From Porites lobata (Eukaryota > Cnidaria > Anthozoa > Scleractinia > Poritidae), in contig CALNXK010000362.1 in assembly GCA_942486035.1 (NCBI GenBank), forward strand, positions 140,001 to 204,000: a stretch of DNA of 64,000 nucleotides, written 5' to 3'. The position numbers were made by a program, and so were the translations under genes. Below, piece by piece: positions 1 through 11,521 of the stretch. Within the stretch, counting starts at the first letter, position 1, and each line of letters starts with the position of its first letter. The notes under the pieces are model-generated. The model ran no database searches. It was given only the letters and a program-made list of their open reading frames with translations, and was not told the origin of the DNA.

Positions 1-374
1 TTTACAAAGTTTAAAACGTTCTTCTTTGAGCTGGTACAGGAATATTCACCAGCACAAGGCAAGGCGCCTTTTTTGTAAAGTTTGTCATTGAAACAAAATA
101 CTACCGTCTGTTCGGTTGGAGTAAATTTCATGCAAAATTCTTGTTACTGTACCGCGCCAAACGTGCACCTGCGAACGTGCATTATCGTCGGCATGGTTTG
201 GTTTCTAATTTCTTTGAGTACCCTGCCTCACATAAGGCTGATTTAGCAACAGAACGGGAACGTCTGTTGACGACTGCGCGCGCAAACCAAACAACTGGCT
301 TGACCAATGGCAGAGCAGCAAATTGGGTACCGGAAGTCGAGTTTAGTCCATTCCGCGCGCTTTCCCGTAAGAGG
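1..374. other. No recognised feature
   Basis: AT-moderate sequence without a gene I can support. An 86-codon open frame (141-401, +) ends at the edge of the LINE fragment and has no domain I recognise. It may be an older part of the same retroelement insertion. Confidence 0.3.
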
Positions 375-785
375 TTGAAATCTTGTTCTGCCCTCCTCTA
401 ACAACCTGTACTACCATAATTCTTTTACTTATGAGGTCGCTCACCTGTGGAACAAGCTACCCACCTACGTTAAACAGTCACTCAACTTAGGTTCATTTCA
501 TAAAAATTTAGAGTCTGTTGATCTTTTAAATTTAGGAAATGGCTGTTTTTGTAGTTACTGTCAATCATAAAGTTTTAATTTCAACTAGATTTATTCCCTT
601 TTTAGTACTCTCATGTACGTAAATTCTTAGTTATTCTTAATATTGTAATTATTATTTTTTTAATCTCATTTTACTTTTTAACTTTATTTTTGTCGTGCGT
701 TTCATACATGAGCCCCCGGCTTGGATACTGAGGGCAACCTTAATCCCGCGCAATGACTTTAAATAGAATTGATTGATTGATTGAT
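375..785 (+). mobile_element. LINE 3' end (CR1/L2-like), truncated
   Basis: One frame at about 390-565 reads like the extreme C-terminus of a CR1/L2-type reverse transcriptase (YYHNSFTYEVAHLWNKLP, then a Cys-rich end FCSYCQS and a stop). An AT-rich 3' UTR follows and ends in a (TTGA)n tail at about 768-788, which is typical of this LINE group. The 5' part is missing. The family is inferred from the C-terminal motif and tail; no catalytic domain is present. Confidence 0.65.
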
Positions 786-1015
786 TGGTTCATGACTTTT
801 GTTGATAGGAAAAAATTCTGTCGTTGTATCATAGGGGTCAGCGGTGTTCCGCGTGGGCCGTATTGTATGTGTAAAACGAAGATGGCTGCATGTGCTTTGA
901 GAGTAAAGTGTTGTGTTCTCGAAAGCTGTTGTTCCTTTGATGGAGGCTTTCCCAGCCGGTCAACACTTTCCAGTTGGGCGACATCAAAGTAGTCTTTGAT
1001 AGACTTTTTCGACAT
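740..1015 (-). other. Orphan open frame, possible exon fragment
   Basis: A 91-codon frame begins MSKKSIKDYFD and is rich in Lys and Gln for its first 45 residues, which looks like the basic N-terminus of a nuclear or transposase-type protein. The second half runs into the LINE tail on the other strand and is not protein-like. I do not recognise the family. It may be one exon of a decayed transposon gene, or chance. Confidence 0.2.
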
Positions 1016-2765
1016 TTATGGAGAGAGAGAGAGAAAACTATAAAAGTGAAAAAGTTTTTGAATAGGTAAACTTTCCAATTAAATCTTAAAAGGAATGATA
1101 ATCAGTCAGGGTCGATTTTCAGTTTCCGATCTTCATGAATGCTAAATGTATTGTAGGATCGCCTGAAGGCAAACATTTATTCAAGAATGTTTCGAATTTA
1201 TCACATTTCATTACTCAAACTGTTGTATTCTACGTGTATTAAAAGACGATGCTGAATAACAGCGAGACAGACAGGAAAAAATATGCACAATACAGAGTCA
1301 AGTCACGACGCCACAAATAGCTTTTACTTCTAACAGAAAACCTTAAAAAAAATCTCACCAATTTCTCAAGTACGCACGTGCGTATTTGCGTAAAGCACGC
1401 TACGCCCCTGCTGATAATGATTCTAAATGATCACAAGGTGTCCTACTTTTCCTACTTTCAGAAAAAAGGATATTTTAATTCATCACAAAGCGAGGGATTT
1501 CCCAAGAAGGAAGAACTTAAGTCAAGTGTAGGGATGATGTCCTACACTTTCAAAAAACATTATTTTCATATTTAGGACCCATGAAAGGAGAACGCCTTAA
1601 CTCCTTCATAGTCCTAAACTCAAAAAAATTACAAAAAACACTATAAGAATATAGTAACCCAGAAAAATGTGTTGTCTTTGGTTAGTAACTAACTAAATGA
1701 TTTAGGCCTGTGGACATCAACTATGTGTAATATCGTGCCTAATGCAGTAAAGCACACTTGAGTTTCGATAAGTAGTCTTTTGAAATGAGAGGTATGTTAG
1801 TAGATTGAACATCTTATCATTTATAACTCTTGACAGTGAATAATTAGGAAGCCCAGAATAAGCATGATTCAGTAGAAATCCTTAAGGCCTCCGTCAAAAA
1901 GCAAGCTGATCATATTATTTCAATTTGGATTTTATCATGATTTAAGATCAAAATTTCACTTCAACAATCGACAAATATTATATTTCCTCTCACTTCGCTA
2001 TTTTTTTGGTTTCATTTATTATTTTTTCTTTGTACTTTTATTTTTTATGTTTACTTATTATGGCTCAGTCAATTCCAAGCCTGCCCATACCCCCCGGTCA
2101 TTTGTCGGGCATTTGTCATCTTGTCATTGCCGGCTGTGGGAAATCTGTCAGATTAATATTGTTTTTTTTTTAAATACTTTACTTAAATATGTCTGTTTAG
2201 ATAAAGAAGACAACACATTGCTGGTTTAATCTTTGTCAAAAGATGTATTGCCTCATGGCGATGTTTAACTTTGGTTGAATCACCTAACTGAAAAAACCCA
2301 AAAAATCCGAAAATGTGCGACCCCGTTCTAGTAACTCTATTGAAAATGCTACCCCATTATAGTCAATCCAGTCATGAAAATGCGGCTCCATCCAGCGGCA
2401 CATCCCCATTGGCCTCTTAATGAGGAAGTACCCCCCCTCCGGAAGCGAGAACAGGAAAAGAGGACGTGGTGCACATAGCAAAACGTCATAAAGACGCAAT
2501 TATGAGGATTGTATAAGTTTCGTAGGAAAGCCAAACCGAGAGTCGTCTGTAATTATTCAAGGAAGATCGCAACAGTTATGTTAAAATTAGCAGAGAGGAA
2601 AGTTTAAGGTTTTAAGTTAAGGAGCAAATACCCTGCCCTTATAATGACTATAACTGATTCAACTGACGCACAACCAACGAAGAGATCGTTCAGTGATCGT
2701 TCTCCAAAGACAACGCATTTCCTAATATATTGTTTAATCTTTGTCAAGAGTTTCCAAAGCCGCTA

Positions 2766-2823
2766 ATATAGATTTAGCCAGGGCTAAAAGCGAAGCTCTC
2801 GATAATATTTATAGTACGCTTGG
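2766..2823. repeat. Short dispersed repeat
   Basis: A block of roughly 50 bp containing AGATTTAGCCAGGGCTAAAA and AGCGAAGCTCTCGATAATAT recurs at 32425-32475 (inside the duplication) and inverted at 8005-8055 (outside it). It is therefore a dispersed element fragment and not only part of the segmental duplication. It has no coding potential. Confidence 0.6.
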
Positions 2824-3081
2824 AATTGACTGAGCCATCATATAAGACTCATAGCGATGTTAGAACTTTGATGTCCAAATAACCACTGGTATAATGGTTG
2901 TTGGAGAAAACAGAGATGATTGAGTGATCGACCGATATCGAAAGTGAGCTACCACTTGACGTTTATGGATACATTCGAATAAATTACAAACGTCAAGTTG
3001 AAGGAACAGACTACAACATCTGTGTTTAAAACAAAACTCATTAGGTTAAAATGATTTTTGAGTTTTTTTGGAATTTTAACC

Positions 3082-3169
3082 ATGAAGAGAGTCTTCATCG
3101 TTATTGCGTTAGTTATCTTTGCTCCATGTTTTGTTCTTCAGGCAAAGGAGCTGCAGCAGGGCAATAGAG
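3082..3169 (+). CDS. Signal-peptide first exon (copy 1)
   Basis: ATG at 3082 opens a 29-codon reading frame: MKRVFIVIALVIFAPCFVLQ, then AKELQQGNR. It has a basic start, a hydrophobic core of about 15 residues and a likely cleavage near the Gln-Ala at residues 20-21, a classic secretory signal. The frame runs into a GT donor at 3170 after one base of the next codon (phase 1). That is the phase of every F5/8C and FN3 exon downstream. The same exon exists at 32739. The coding call rests on preservation of the frame and donor in both copies. Which downstream exon it joins is not visible. The nearest phase-1 acceptor I recognise is F5/8C copy A at 9674. Confidence 0.6.
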
Positions 3170-3430
3170 GTATTTCTAACAAGTAGCTTCATTTTTATCC
3201 TCAGTGTTATAAGGGGGCATGACGAACTTTGTTTAATAACTCATTTGGTTTCGAAGCGTTAGGAAGGAAATTGGAGACAGACTGCAGCCATTATCTAGTA
3301 TTGATATGAAAAATTCCATTTGACCGGTGATACTCCTGGACTTATTGCTGAGAAATTCAGCGTGTACCATTTTTCATTAGAAAATTGCGACCACTGAAAA
3401 AGATTTGCCGTTGTTATTGACTTAACTAGT

Positions 3431-4435
3431 AATAGTTGACATTCTGTAAATTTTCGGTCAATAGTATTCTTGCTCGTTGTGTGGCTCTTTGAAATATACC
3501 GATTCATAAGGAAGATTTTCACACAGATTCCATACAATAGGTGAGATAAATACAGGAAACGCAAGGTTCCATGCAGAGTTTCAGATCTATTTACACAGCT
3601 TTGATCAAAGCATTCTCGGTTTCGAGAATAGTTTATTCTAAACCGTAAGAAAAGATTTAACTAGAAGTTGAATTTTTCGCTTTTTCTCTTTCACTTTTCA
3701 CATTCAGTTCATTTCATTTGCCGGAAAGTAAGCCTTAGAAATTAAAAGGACGTTTGGTCGATTCACGCTCGAACATTCTAGCCTTATTTGAAACTTTATA
3801 ACGGAAGGACATCTGTGAGCAGGAAATAAGTCAGCACAGAATCTTGATTGTCGGCGAATTTCTGTAATCGTCCATCGTTCTGCTAGTGATAAGCTAGCCG
3901 TTGTTCACTCGTCTTGCTTGTTTGGGGCTGAGTCTTATTCCGTTCAAAGAAAGAGAAAGAGTGTCTGGCAAGGTTTGTAATATAAATCAACGATTTGTGA
4001 ACTCGTGTCTGGCAAACTCTCCAAGTGTTTAGGCACAGTTAAACGTACCTTATAACCTCATCTGCGCTTAACGAGTGTCGTTTGGTCCATAACTTTCAAA
4101 ACAACTGCTCCACAGAATGTCACTACGTAACGCAAAAGAGTATCGAAGTATGACTGCACAATCATGTCACAAAATCTACCTGAGCGGTCCCTTCGGAATT
4201 TTCTGTCTTTACGTCATCCTAACCATTTCGTACTTGCGGGCGCAAACAATAGAAACATCATCATTACCTACCGATTCCTCGCGGCCCCTGTTCAAGCAAA
4301 TCGAGATTTTTTCTATATTGACTGTATGACTGTATATTTCAACTGTAAGTACTTTCCTTTATATACGCGCTAGTTAGTAGAGTGCCTCTTCGGGATTTCG
4401 CCTTCTGGGCGAAATCCCTGCGGGGGCAAAAATTG
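3431..4435. other. About 1 kb found only in duplication copy 1; possible alternative first exon
   Basis: This block interrupts the alignment between the two duplication copies (3430 and 4436 correspond to adjoining sequence near 33275). It contains a frame from 4117 with a hydrophobic stretch (GIFCLYVILTISYL) that resembles a signal anchor. A strong donor-like GTAAGT lies at 4344. The hydrophobic frame stops before that donor, so a spliced product in that frame is not supported. A perfect 11-bp hairpin (GGGATTTCGCC) lies at 4391-4418. Confidence 0.3.
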
Positions 4436-5070
4436 TGGTATAAGGTTTTAGTGATAAAATAAGATTGCCAAAAGAATTTCAGAAAACTGAGAATCGCAAA
4501 AATTCTAGCTCAAAACAATTCCTGAAAGTATTTCCGAATTCAGCTTTTAATTATTTTGGAATTGTGAAAACGTAACAGTCACTGACGCAAAATGAGTATT
4601 TCCAGTTTCTAATTCTAAAACCCAAGTCAATCCCCAATCCCGTTTTTCTGTAAACACCATAAATTACTCAAAACCTTCCTTTGAAGACGAATGTTTCATT
4701 CATAGATATTTTTGGCCCAAACTCCTGCTACATGGGTATTATAATGGCGGCAATCTTAATAAAAAAGATATTGACATAACAAGCTAACGTCTGTCAGAGC
4801 TCGAATGTTTCTGTTGAGTCACTTCAGCAAATTTGTTTATTGCTTCAAAATGAGCGCGTGTGCCAGTAACAGCAACAAATTCTTACCTCAACAACGGGTG
4901 GGGGAAACGCCAGTTTGTCCAAGGAGAAACGGTGAAGGGAACAAAGGCGACACAAATTGCTGTTTTATAGGATAAATCTTTTTATCAACCATTTTCTCAT
5001 CAAATTAAACTGTCGAAAACTTACCAAGTATTGCGAATCTGCCGCCCACGCAATGGCAAAATAAAGAAAC
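4436..5070. repeat. Segmental duplication, copy 1, second part
   Basis: Collinear with 33281-33935. Both contain GGTTTTAGTRATAAAATAA near the start and the shared run that ends in the tract about an intronic ACCAAGTATTGCGAATCTGC. There is no open frame of note. It is non-coding sequence carried with the duplication. Confidence 0.8.
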
Positions 5071-6657
5071 ATTGCGTCAGTTTTGATTATTTCGAGAAAA
5101 CGTTTCTTATGTGTTTGTGCCAACTACCGGAAACGCAAATACGGTCATATACCTAAGACTTCTCGTTCCCAGGGCCCATCGTTTCTTTAGATCACGATCG
5201 CTTCAGATAAAAATATGTTTAGAAATGCTAAGCGGGATATAAAAAGATTAAGTACAGAGATGGTATCAGTAAAGCCCGAGAACCATTTTTAACTTAATGG
5301 GGAAGACTCTTAAACTTTATGGGATGAACAGAGGAGATGAAACTTAGTCTTTTATATTTTCATAGTATCCTCTCGATACACGGTTTATTCACGTTTCTGT
5401 GCCTACGTTTTCTTGTCCGCGCGTGGGAGAGATTTTAAGTTGTTGTCATTAGTACCAGTCAAGCGTATGTTTCGCAGTGATTGCACGACACCGTGTGATT
5501 TGTGTTATGAATAAATATCGTTTATTCCACTCTCTTGCAGATAACTGAATTAACAAGCGGTTATAACTGACAATAATACTACATTAAAGCTATGCATTAA
5601 TTATACTACCTAAAAAACTACTTAAAAAGATAATCATGACGGATACTTAAGCGACGAATATTTAAAAGTAAAAAAGTTCTCTGATCTCTTAGTTCTCGTG
5701 AACTTATTGAATGGTCGAGAAGAACCAGGTCTAAGGTTATAAGGATCAGCTCTTTGTACAGCGGTGGACACCAAGAACGATAATGGGTGATCACGGGTGT
5801 CTGTCATCTCAGCCATAAATTTATGACATAAAGGCTCGCGTCTGTTGGAAAGTGTAGTTTCGTTGGCTAGCGACATTGCTTGACTGTACGAACTGTTAGC
5901 ATATATGATTTTAAGGGCCCTGGCTTTTTTGCACGGACTCTATTCTATCTGACAGATAGTCAAGAATGTCCTACCACACCTGCACTGCATATTCTAAAAT
6001 CGGTCTAACACTACTTCTAAAGACTTTCTACATGTTCTGTTCTTGCACGCCAGCTCGCTTTAATAGTCTGACAGCGTAAAGTTTTTTTGATGCCTTAGCG
6101 GTAATTTAGTCAAAATGGCAGTGTTGTCAGATTATGTTGATAAAAAAACAAACAAACAAACAAACAAACTACTAAATATTTATTAGTAGGAAAAAATAAA
6201 CAAGTAATTTTCTGTCCTAGCTTCGTACGCAAAGCAAATAGTACCTGGTCGCATAGTTAAGGCTATTATTAAATGTGATAAAAAAAATTTACACCCAAAA
6301 ACTAGCCTGAGTTCATTTTGGCCTTCCCATTAGAATGGGAGATTAAAGTGATAAGTCGTAACGTGTAAACTGTACGCCGCCGAGAAGTGTAGTCTTTTTT
6401 AAAACAGGCCTTCATAACATAAATTTATGTTTAGTTAGGCGACATTTCAACCTTAGAAAAGAAAGGGGTGTAGGTGGGTGATTGGGAGCTCAGAGCCGCT
6501 AAAAATGTTATGCAAATGAGCTGAGGGGTCATAGAATATCCCCTCACGACATTTGCATAAGTAACGTAATGCCGTGGTTTGACAGCTCTCGGCTCTTGAG
6601 GTGTTAACCGAACACCCTAGGACTTTCGTAAATCGCCCACGAAAGAGTAATTCAAGG
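5071..6657. other. No gene seen
   Basis: AT-rich, with stops in all frames and only short chance open frames. A (CAAA)n-like microsatellite sits at about 6142-6170. I see no domain, splice structure or mobile-element coding in this stretch. Confidence 0.4.
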
Positions 6658-7190
6658 TACAGTCAAACCTCTTTAAAGGGACAGGTTCACATGTATCTCA
6701 GCGATCTATGAGTGTATGTCAAAGTAGAATTGTATTTCAGGGTAACCTGAAGTAGGATGGAGGAGTACTAAAATCGCAGAAAAAATTAGTGGATTATGCC
6801 AACACTACCAACGTTGAATTTATTGTTGACCCGAAGGTTTTATTCTATGGTTGATTAATTTACAGCTATTTGCAAATATTTAAGTTGATCAAGTGCAAGT
6901 GACTGCCAGGGGAGTGTGCAGATTGGTTCTTTGGCAACAATATGACGTGATCATATTGCTTGCATAGACAATACAGCATGTCCCAGCAGAAAAACAGCAT
7001 TTTGATAAATGAGCATGCGCTGAACCGTGAACCTGTCCCTTTAATACGGACACCAAAGGGACAGAACCAAGTGTCCTTTTTACAGAGGTGTCCGTCTTAC
7101 AGAGGTAGGGAATGTATGATGTTTGGCATTTCTGGGACCGAACGAGCTGTCCGTAAAAGAGATGTGTCCGTAAGGAGAGGTCAGACTGTA
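6658..7190. mobile_element. Tc1/mariner-type MITE (CAGTCAAACC ends)
   Basis: The left end at 6660 reads CAGTCAAACCTCTTTAAAGG. The right end, read on the other strand from 7188, reads CAGTCTGACCTCTCCTTACG. Both are flanked by TA. Inside are repeated 'tccgt..tacagaggt' units that resemble the ends. Short non-autonomous elements with these ends and TA target sites are common in animals and belong to the Tc1/mariner (pogo-like) group. No transposase is present. Confidence 0.75.
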
Positions 7191-8422
7191 CTTTTAAGCG
7201 GAGCTCTCGCGCGCGGAGCGTGCCAGCGGAGCACCATGGGTAGGAAAATGAAGTAATCTACCCATCCGAGAAAATTTGGTAATCATGTGACCGTACACCG
7301 ACCGCCCGCCCGCCCGCGAGACCGTCCGTCCGCACCACAGGTATTCCAATGTAAAATAACTCAATCAACAGGTATGGTAACTTAAATGCAACTCGAGGTT
7401 ATTTTGGCGGGAAATTGCATAGCCACCGGCGTCTTGTAAAGCAGAGACAACAAAAGAGTCAATAAAGACGAAAACGGAAAGCGGAAATTGTTTCTGTATC
7501 CGTTTTGTCTAAAGTATGAAGCTTAGATAAATTGTCATGTCCACAAATTTGGAATATAGAGCAAGAGAAAGACAGAGAAAAAGAGAAAGTGGGCGGCAGG
7601 CCAGCGAAGCTCAACGAGAAAAAGGGCGACAGGGATTTAGAGCGAGAGATAAAAAACAAAGGAGACATTTTTTTGTTGGAAGAACAACATGAAAATTTTG
7701 TAGCGGCGGTGACAAAATGAGAAATGCTAGCGGCGACCAATGCAAGGTGAAAATGAGCGGCAGTGAAAAAAAGTGAACGGGAACACGTACGACATTTCCT
7801 CCATAAAACGTGTAACTAAGACGTTTCTGGAAGTTTCACGTTGTAGTCGTGCAAAACAACGGCAAAGAAATGTACAAAAAAAAGCGTGCTGCACGTGCAA
7901 TGTTGCTTTTGCTAATTAGACCTATTGTTGTTTTTGACCGTTTTCTGGCGTTGCATGCCTTCACCGCTTAGCATTACACGATTTTATATTTTGTTTGAAC
8001 AAACTATAAATATTATCGAGAGCTTCGCTTTTAGCCCTGGCTAAATCTTCTATATATTAAACTGAAATGAACGTGACCACAATTTCCTATTAAGGCAAGG
8101 TAACTATGAGTAATTTTTTTCTGCTCATTTACTGTCTCGGTTGCGCCCCCTTCAATCTCGCGCAGTCAAATGAGGGTTGTCCAATACACCCGCACTACAT
8201 GACTGAGTCAAATAGTATGAAGTGGTAAACTCGGCAATAACTCAGTTTTGTGACGATAATAAAAATTGCAATAGACCATCCTCGCCGCTTCTTGAAAGAC
8301 CGTAAAGAAGGTTTTCGGATTTTAAGACATCGAATTCCTTAAGACAGTAAACGTAGCAACTTATTTATACTCTACTTTTACTGACTTATATTAACAAATT
8401 CAACAAAAGCCTTAGCTAACAA
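7191..8422. other. No gene seen
   Basis: Contains a C-rich (CCGC)n-like tract at 7296-7330 and a purine-rich run at 7555-7640 that gives long but low-complexity open frames on both strands. The dispersed repeat also present at 2766 recurs inverted at about 8005-8055. Nothing else is recognised. Confidence 0.4.
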
Positions 8423-8863
8423 TAGGGCCATTTATACGAGGAAAAATAAGACGCGTCTAACATAAGACGCGAACTGTACCATTTATACGAGCATGTCTTA
8501 TCGAAGACGAGAACAGCTCGTATAAATTGTTCGCGTCTTATTTCTGTTCTTGACTCGTTTTCATGTGAATGTTGCCCGTAGCTACGGCAATCCAACGTGG
8601 CGTGCCAAAAATTAACACATGCCTACTATGCGTTCGCGTCTTATATAAGACGCGAAGGTCATTTATAGGAGGTTTTTCTCGTCTTAGCTAAGACGCGTCT
8701 TATCTAAGAACAGGTGTTAAGGGCTGTTCTAAAATAAGACGCGTCTTAGCTAAGCCGCGTCTTATTCTAGTCGAAATGTGCCGTTTATACGGGAAGTTCG
8801 CGTCTTATTTAAGACGCGTCCTATGTAAGACGCGTCTTATTTTTCCTCGTATAAATGGCCCTA
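8423..8863. mobile_element. Foldback MITE with GACGCGTC palindromes
   Basis: Ends at 8425 and 8861 are inverted repeats of about 35 bp (GGGCCATTTATACGAGGAAA on the left; the same sequence reversed on the right), flanked by TA on both sides. The interior holds many copies of AAGACGCGTCTTA-like palindromes and further inner copies of the end sequence (for example at 8491 and 8790), so the whole unit can fold on itself. It is non-coding. The TA target suggests a Tc1/mariner-type mobiliser. Confidence 0.75.
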
Positions 8864-9078
8864 ATAAATTGTGTGAGGGCATCAGACTATTATAAAGCCG
8901 ACAGAAACAGACTCGTGCCAGATATAATTTTTCATTTGTTTGTAATTATTATATATAAAGCAAACGAAATAGACCTTACCATACAGTTGTATGTCACCAT
9001 CGCAAATAAAATCGCCAAATTCAGAAGCCACTGGATCACTAACACAAAATGGTAGAGAAAATGTGGAAATAAACTGGG

Positions 9079-9511
9079 ACGCCAACGATTGTTTTCTGTA
9101 AAATATCTGTTCGGAGAGGCAAATATTGCCTACAATTTTCTATTATTTGAGGAAGGCTAAAAATTCCTACATGACCGTTCCATTCATGTACAATTTCGAA
9201 GTTTATCTAATAAATTCCCCGCGATTGTCTGAAGTTCAATTTTTCAAATTGCACACCCCTTTAAATGTGATGGAGAGGAGGAATCAGAAAAAATCTAACA
9301 TTCGTAATATGTCAAAATGCATCTAAAGTTTTCGAAAAAATAATACTGAAGCCCTTGTAGTTTCGAAACGACTCAAGTTCCTCTAGGATGACCGAACAGA
9401 TACAAATTCTATAGCGCCGCTTAGAATGCATCTCTAGAGATCTAAAGTACTCAGGAGAGCTAAAAAAGGTGTTTCAATTTATTTAGGAGGAAACCGTCGT
9501 GGGTGCCCCTG
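9079..9511. mobile_element. CAGGGG-family MITE, copy 1 (left end decayed)
   Basis: The right end reads GGGTGCCCCTG at 9501-9511. The left end is degraded (CCAACGATTG at about 9082). The interior matches the copies at 10327, 26113, 27378 and 28643, with the landmark TGTTCGGAGAGGCAAATATT. It lies just upstream of F5/8C copy A, so it marks the spacer of the repeated module. It is non-coding. Confidence 0.7.
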
Positions 9512-9673
9512 AAAAAGGTTCCCTCCGACTTGCACAACAGCGGTAAACTGTTTAATTGCATGCTCACTCAACTACAGTTCACTCTTCCTACTACACGTAT
9601 CACAAAATCACTCTTTTAGAATCACGTAATCAATTTAATAGAACGCGCTAATCGTGCAATATTCTTTGTAAAG

Positions 9674-10284
9674 CATGTTTCGACCCGCTCGGCATGGAGA
9701 CCAAAACAATAACCGATGGCCAGATCACAGCGTCAACCGAGTACAACGCTGCACACGGCGCCACCAATGGTAGACTCAATTTCAAGCCTGGAGAACGAAA
9801 GACTGGTGCATGGTCCGCCCGTCAAAATGACGTTCATCAGTGGCTACAAGTGGATCTTCAAGGCAAAACCGAAGTGACAGGAATAAAGATCCAGGGAAGA
9901 CAAGACGCCGATCAATGGGTTACAAGCTTTACTATTTCCTACAGCAGCGACGGCACCACCTATACACCTTATCAGAACAGCAAGGTATGGAAACCAATGA
10001 AAATCGTAGCAAGGGAAACTCAAGCAATTAACTAATCGAATCTCGACACGGTAACATGAAAATGTGTTAAAACCTCAGACCCGCATTAGCCTCCACAAGT
10101 CACTTACTAGTTTAACCTTAACACTTTATTTTCCCGTTGCAGGTCTTTAATGGAAACACGGACCGTAACACCGTGGTGTTGAACGTTTTACACCCTTCCA
10201 TAAATGCACGCTACATACGGGTGCATCCTAAGACGTGGCAAGGCCATATTTCTATGAGGATGGAACTCTTGGGATGTCCGTCAG
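9674..10284 (+). CDS. F5/8 type C (discoidin) module A, two exons
   Basis: Exon 1 is 9674-9984 and exon 2 is 10143-10284. Exon 1 follows an AG acceptor and starts in phase 1 with CFDPLGMETKTITDGQITAS. It ends at the Lys of YQNSK with donor GTATGG (phase 0). Exon 2 follows TTGCAG with VFNGNTDRNT and ends MRMELLGCPS plus one base at donor GTACCG (phase 1). Joined, the exons give about 150 residues with the family's first Cys (residue 2), the WLQVDL and YIRVHP strands and the closing LLGC. That is a complete F5/8C fold, a secreted or extracellular binding domain for glycans, lipids or collagen. The 158-bp intron has a conserved sequence in all copies. There is no stop, so the module reads through to a next phase-1 exon. 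Confidence 0.85.
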
Positions 10285-10326
10285 GTACCGACAATATTGT
10301 TCGTTTTCAAGAAAATGAACAAAAAG

Positions 10327-10727
10327 CAGGGGCATTCAACGAGTGTTTTGTGCAAAATATTTGTTCGGAGAGGCAAATATTGCCTACAATTTTCTATTAC
10401 TTGAGGAAAGCTAAAAATTTCTAGATGACCGTTCCGTTGATGTACAATTTTCGAACCTTATCTAATAAATCCCTACGATTGTGTGAAGTTCAATTTTTCA
10501 AATTGCACTCCCCTTTAAATGTGATGGATGATGTTAAAATGCATCGAAAGTTTTCGGAAAAATAATGCTGAAGCCCTTGTAATTTCGAAACGATTCAAGT
10601 TCCTCTAGGATGACCGAACAGATACAAATTCTATAGCGCCGCTTAGAATGCATCTCTAGAGATCTAAAAGTACTCTGGAGAGCTAAAAAAGTGTTTCAAT
10701 TTATTAAGGAGGAAACCGTCGTGGAAA
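10327..10727. mobile_element. CAGGGG-family MITE, copy 2 (right end truncated)
   Basis: It starts CAGGGGCATTCAACGAG at 10327, about 40 bp past the donor of module A. It ends near 10727 where the terminal GGGTGCCCCTG has been lost. It is flanked by AAAAAG on the left and AAAAAGG on the right, consistent with a 6-bp target duplication. Confidence 0.7.
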
Positions 10728-10906
10728 GAAAAAGGTTCCTCCGACTTGCACAACAGTGGTAACCGACTGTTTACTCGCATGCTCACTCAACTGCAGTTCA
10801 CTTTTCTTACTACATGTATCACAAAATCACAGGCCCAAAAAAGCTGTTTTAGAGTCACGTAATCAATTTAATAGAACGCACTAATCGTGCAATATTCTTT
10901 GTAAAG

Positions 10907-11521
10907 CATGTTTCAACCCGCTCGGGATGGAGACCAAGAAAATAACCGATGACCAGATCACAGCGTCAACCGAGTACAACGCTGCACACGGCGCCACCAA
11001 TGGTAGACTCAATTTCAAGCCCGGAGGAGGTAAGACTGGCGCATGGTCCGCCCTTCAAAATGACGTTCATCAGTGGATACAGGTCGATCTTGAAGGCAAA
11101 ACCGAAGTGTCAGGAATAAAAATCCAGGGACGACAAGACACCGATCAATGGGTTATGAGCTTTACTATTTCCTACAGCAGCGACGGCACCACCTATACAC
11201 CTTATCAGAACAGCAAGGTATGGAAACCAATGAAGATTGTGGCAAGAGAAACTCGAGCAATTAACTAATCGAATCTCTTTCGACACCGTAACATGAAAAT
11301 GTCTCAAAACCTCAGACCCGCATTAGCCTCCACAAGTCACTTACTAGTCTAACTTTAACACTTCATTTTCCTGCTGCAGGTCTTTAATGGAAACACGGAC
11401 CGCAACACCGTTGTTTTGAACGTTTTGCACCTTTCAATAAATGCACGCTACATACGGGTGCATCCTAAGACGTGGCATAACCATATTTCTATGAGGATGG
11501 AACTCTTGGGATGTCCATCAG
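10907..11521 (+). CDS. F5/8 type C (discoidin) module B, two exons
   Basis: Exons 10907-11217 (311 bp) and 11380-11521 (142 bp) have the same acceptors, donors and phases (1-0, 0-1) as module A. Differences from A include GGGKTG for GERKTG, IQVDLEGKTEVSG for LQVDLQGKTEVTG, and VLHLSIN for VLHPSIN in exon 2. The GG-type loop is shared with C and D, so B belongs to that subgroup. Both domain cysteines and the core Trp residues are present. No frameshift or stop occurs before the donor. Confidence 0.85.

Larger units (their letters stand above)
1400..3430. repeat. Segmental duplication, copy 1, first part
   Basis: This stretch aligns in the same order and orientation with about 31170-33250. Shared landmarks include the run at 1448-1620, the MITE-like piece at 2290-2530, and the signal-peptide exon at 3082. 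Copy 1 has about 100 bp near 1885-1985 that copy 2 lacks. Copy 2 has about 190 bp near 32995-33185 that copy 1 lacks. The divergence looks moderate by eye. The duplication carries a putative promoter and first exon. Confidence 0.85.

Noticed and set aside
7459..7740. Overlapping frames of 62 and 93 codons
   Set aside because: Purine-rich low-complexity sequence opens both strands; no motif.
9694..10035. A single-exon 113-aa discoidin protein
   Set aside because: The frame runs past the donor into intron sequence (VWKPMK...) and stops; the real domain needs exon 2 at 10143.
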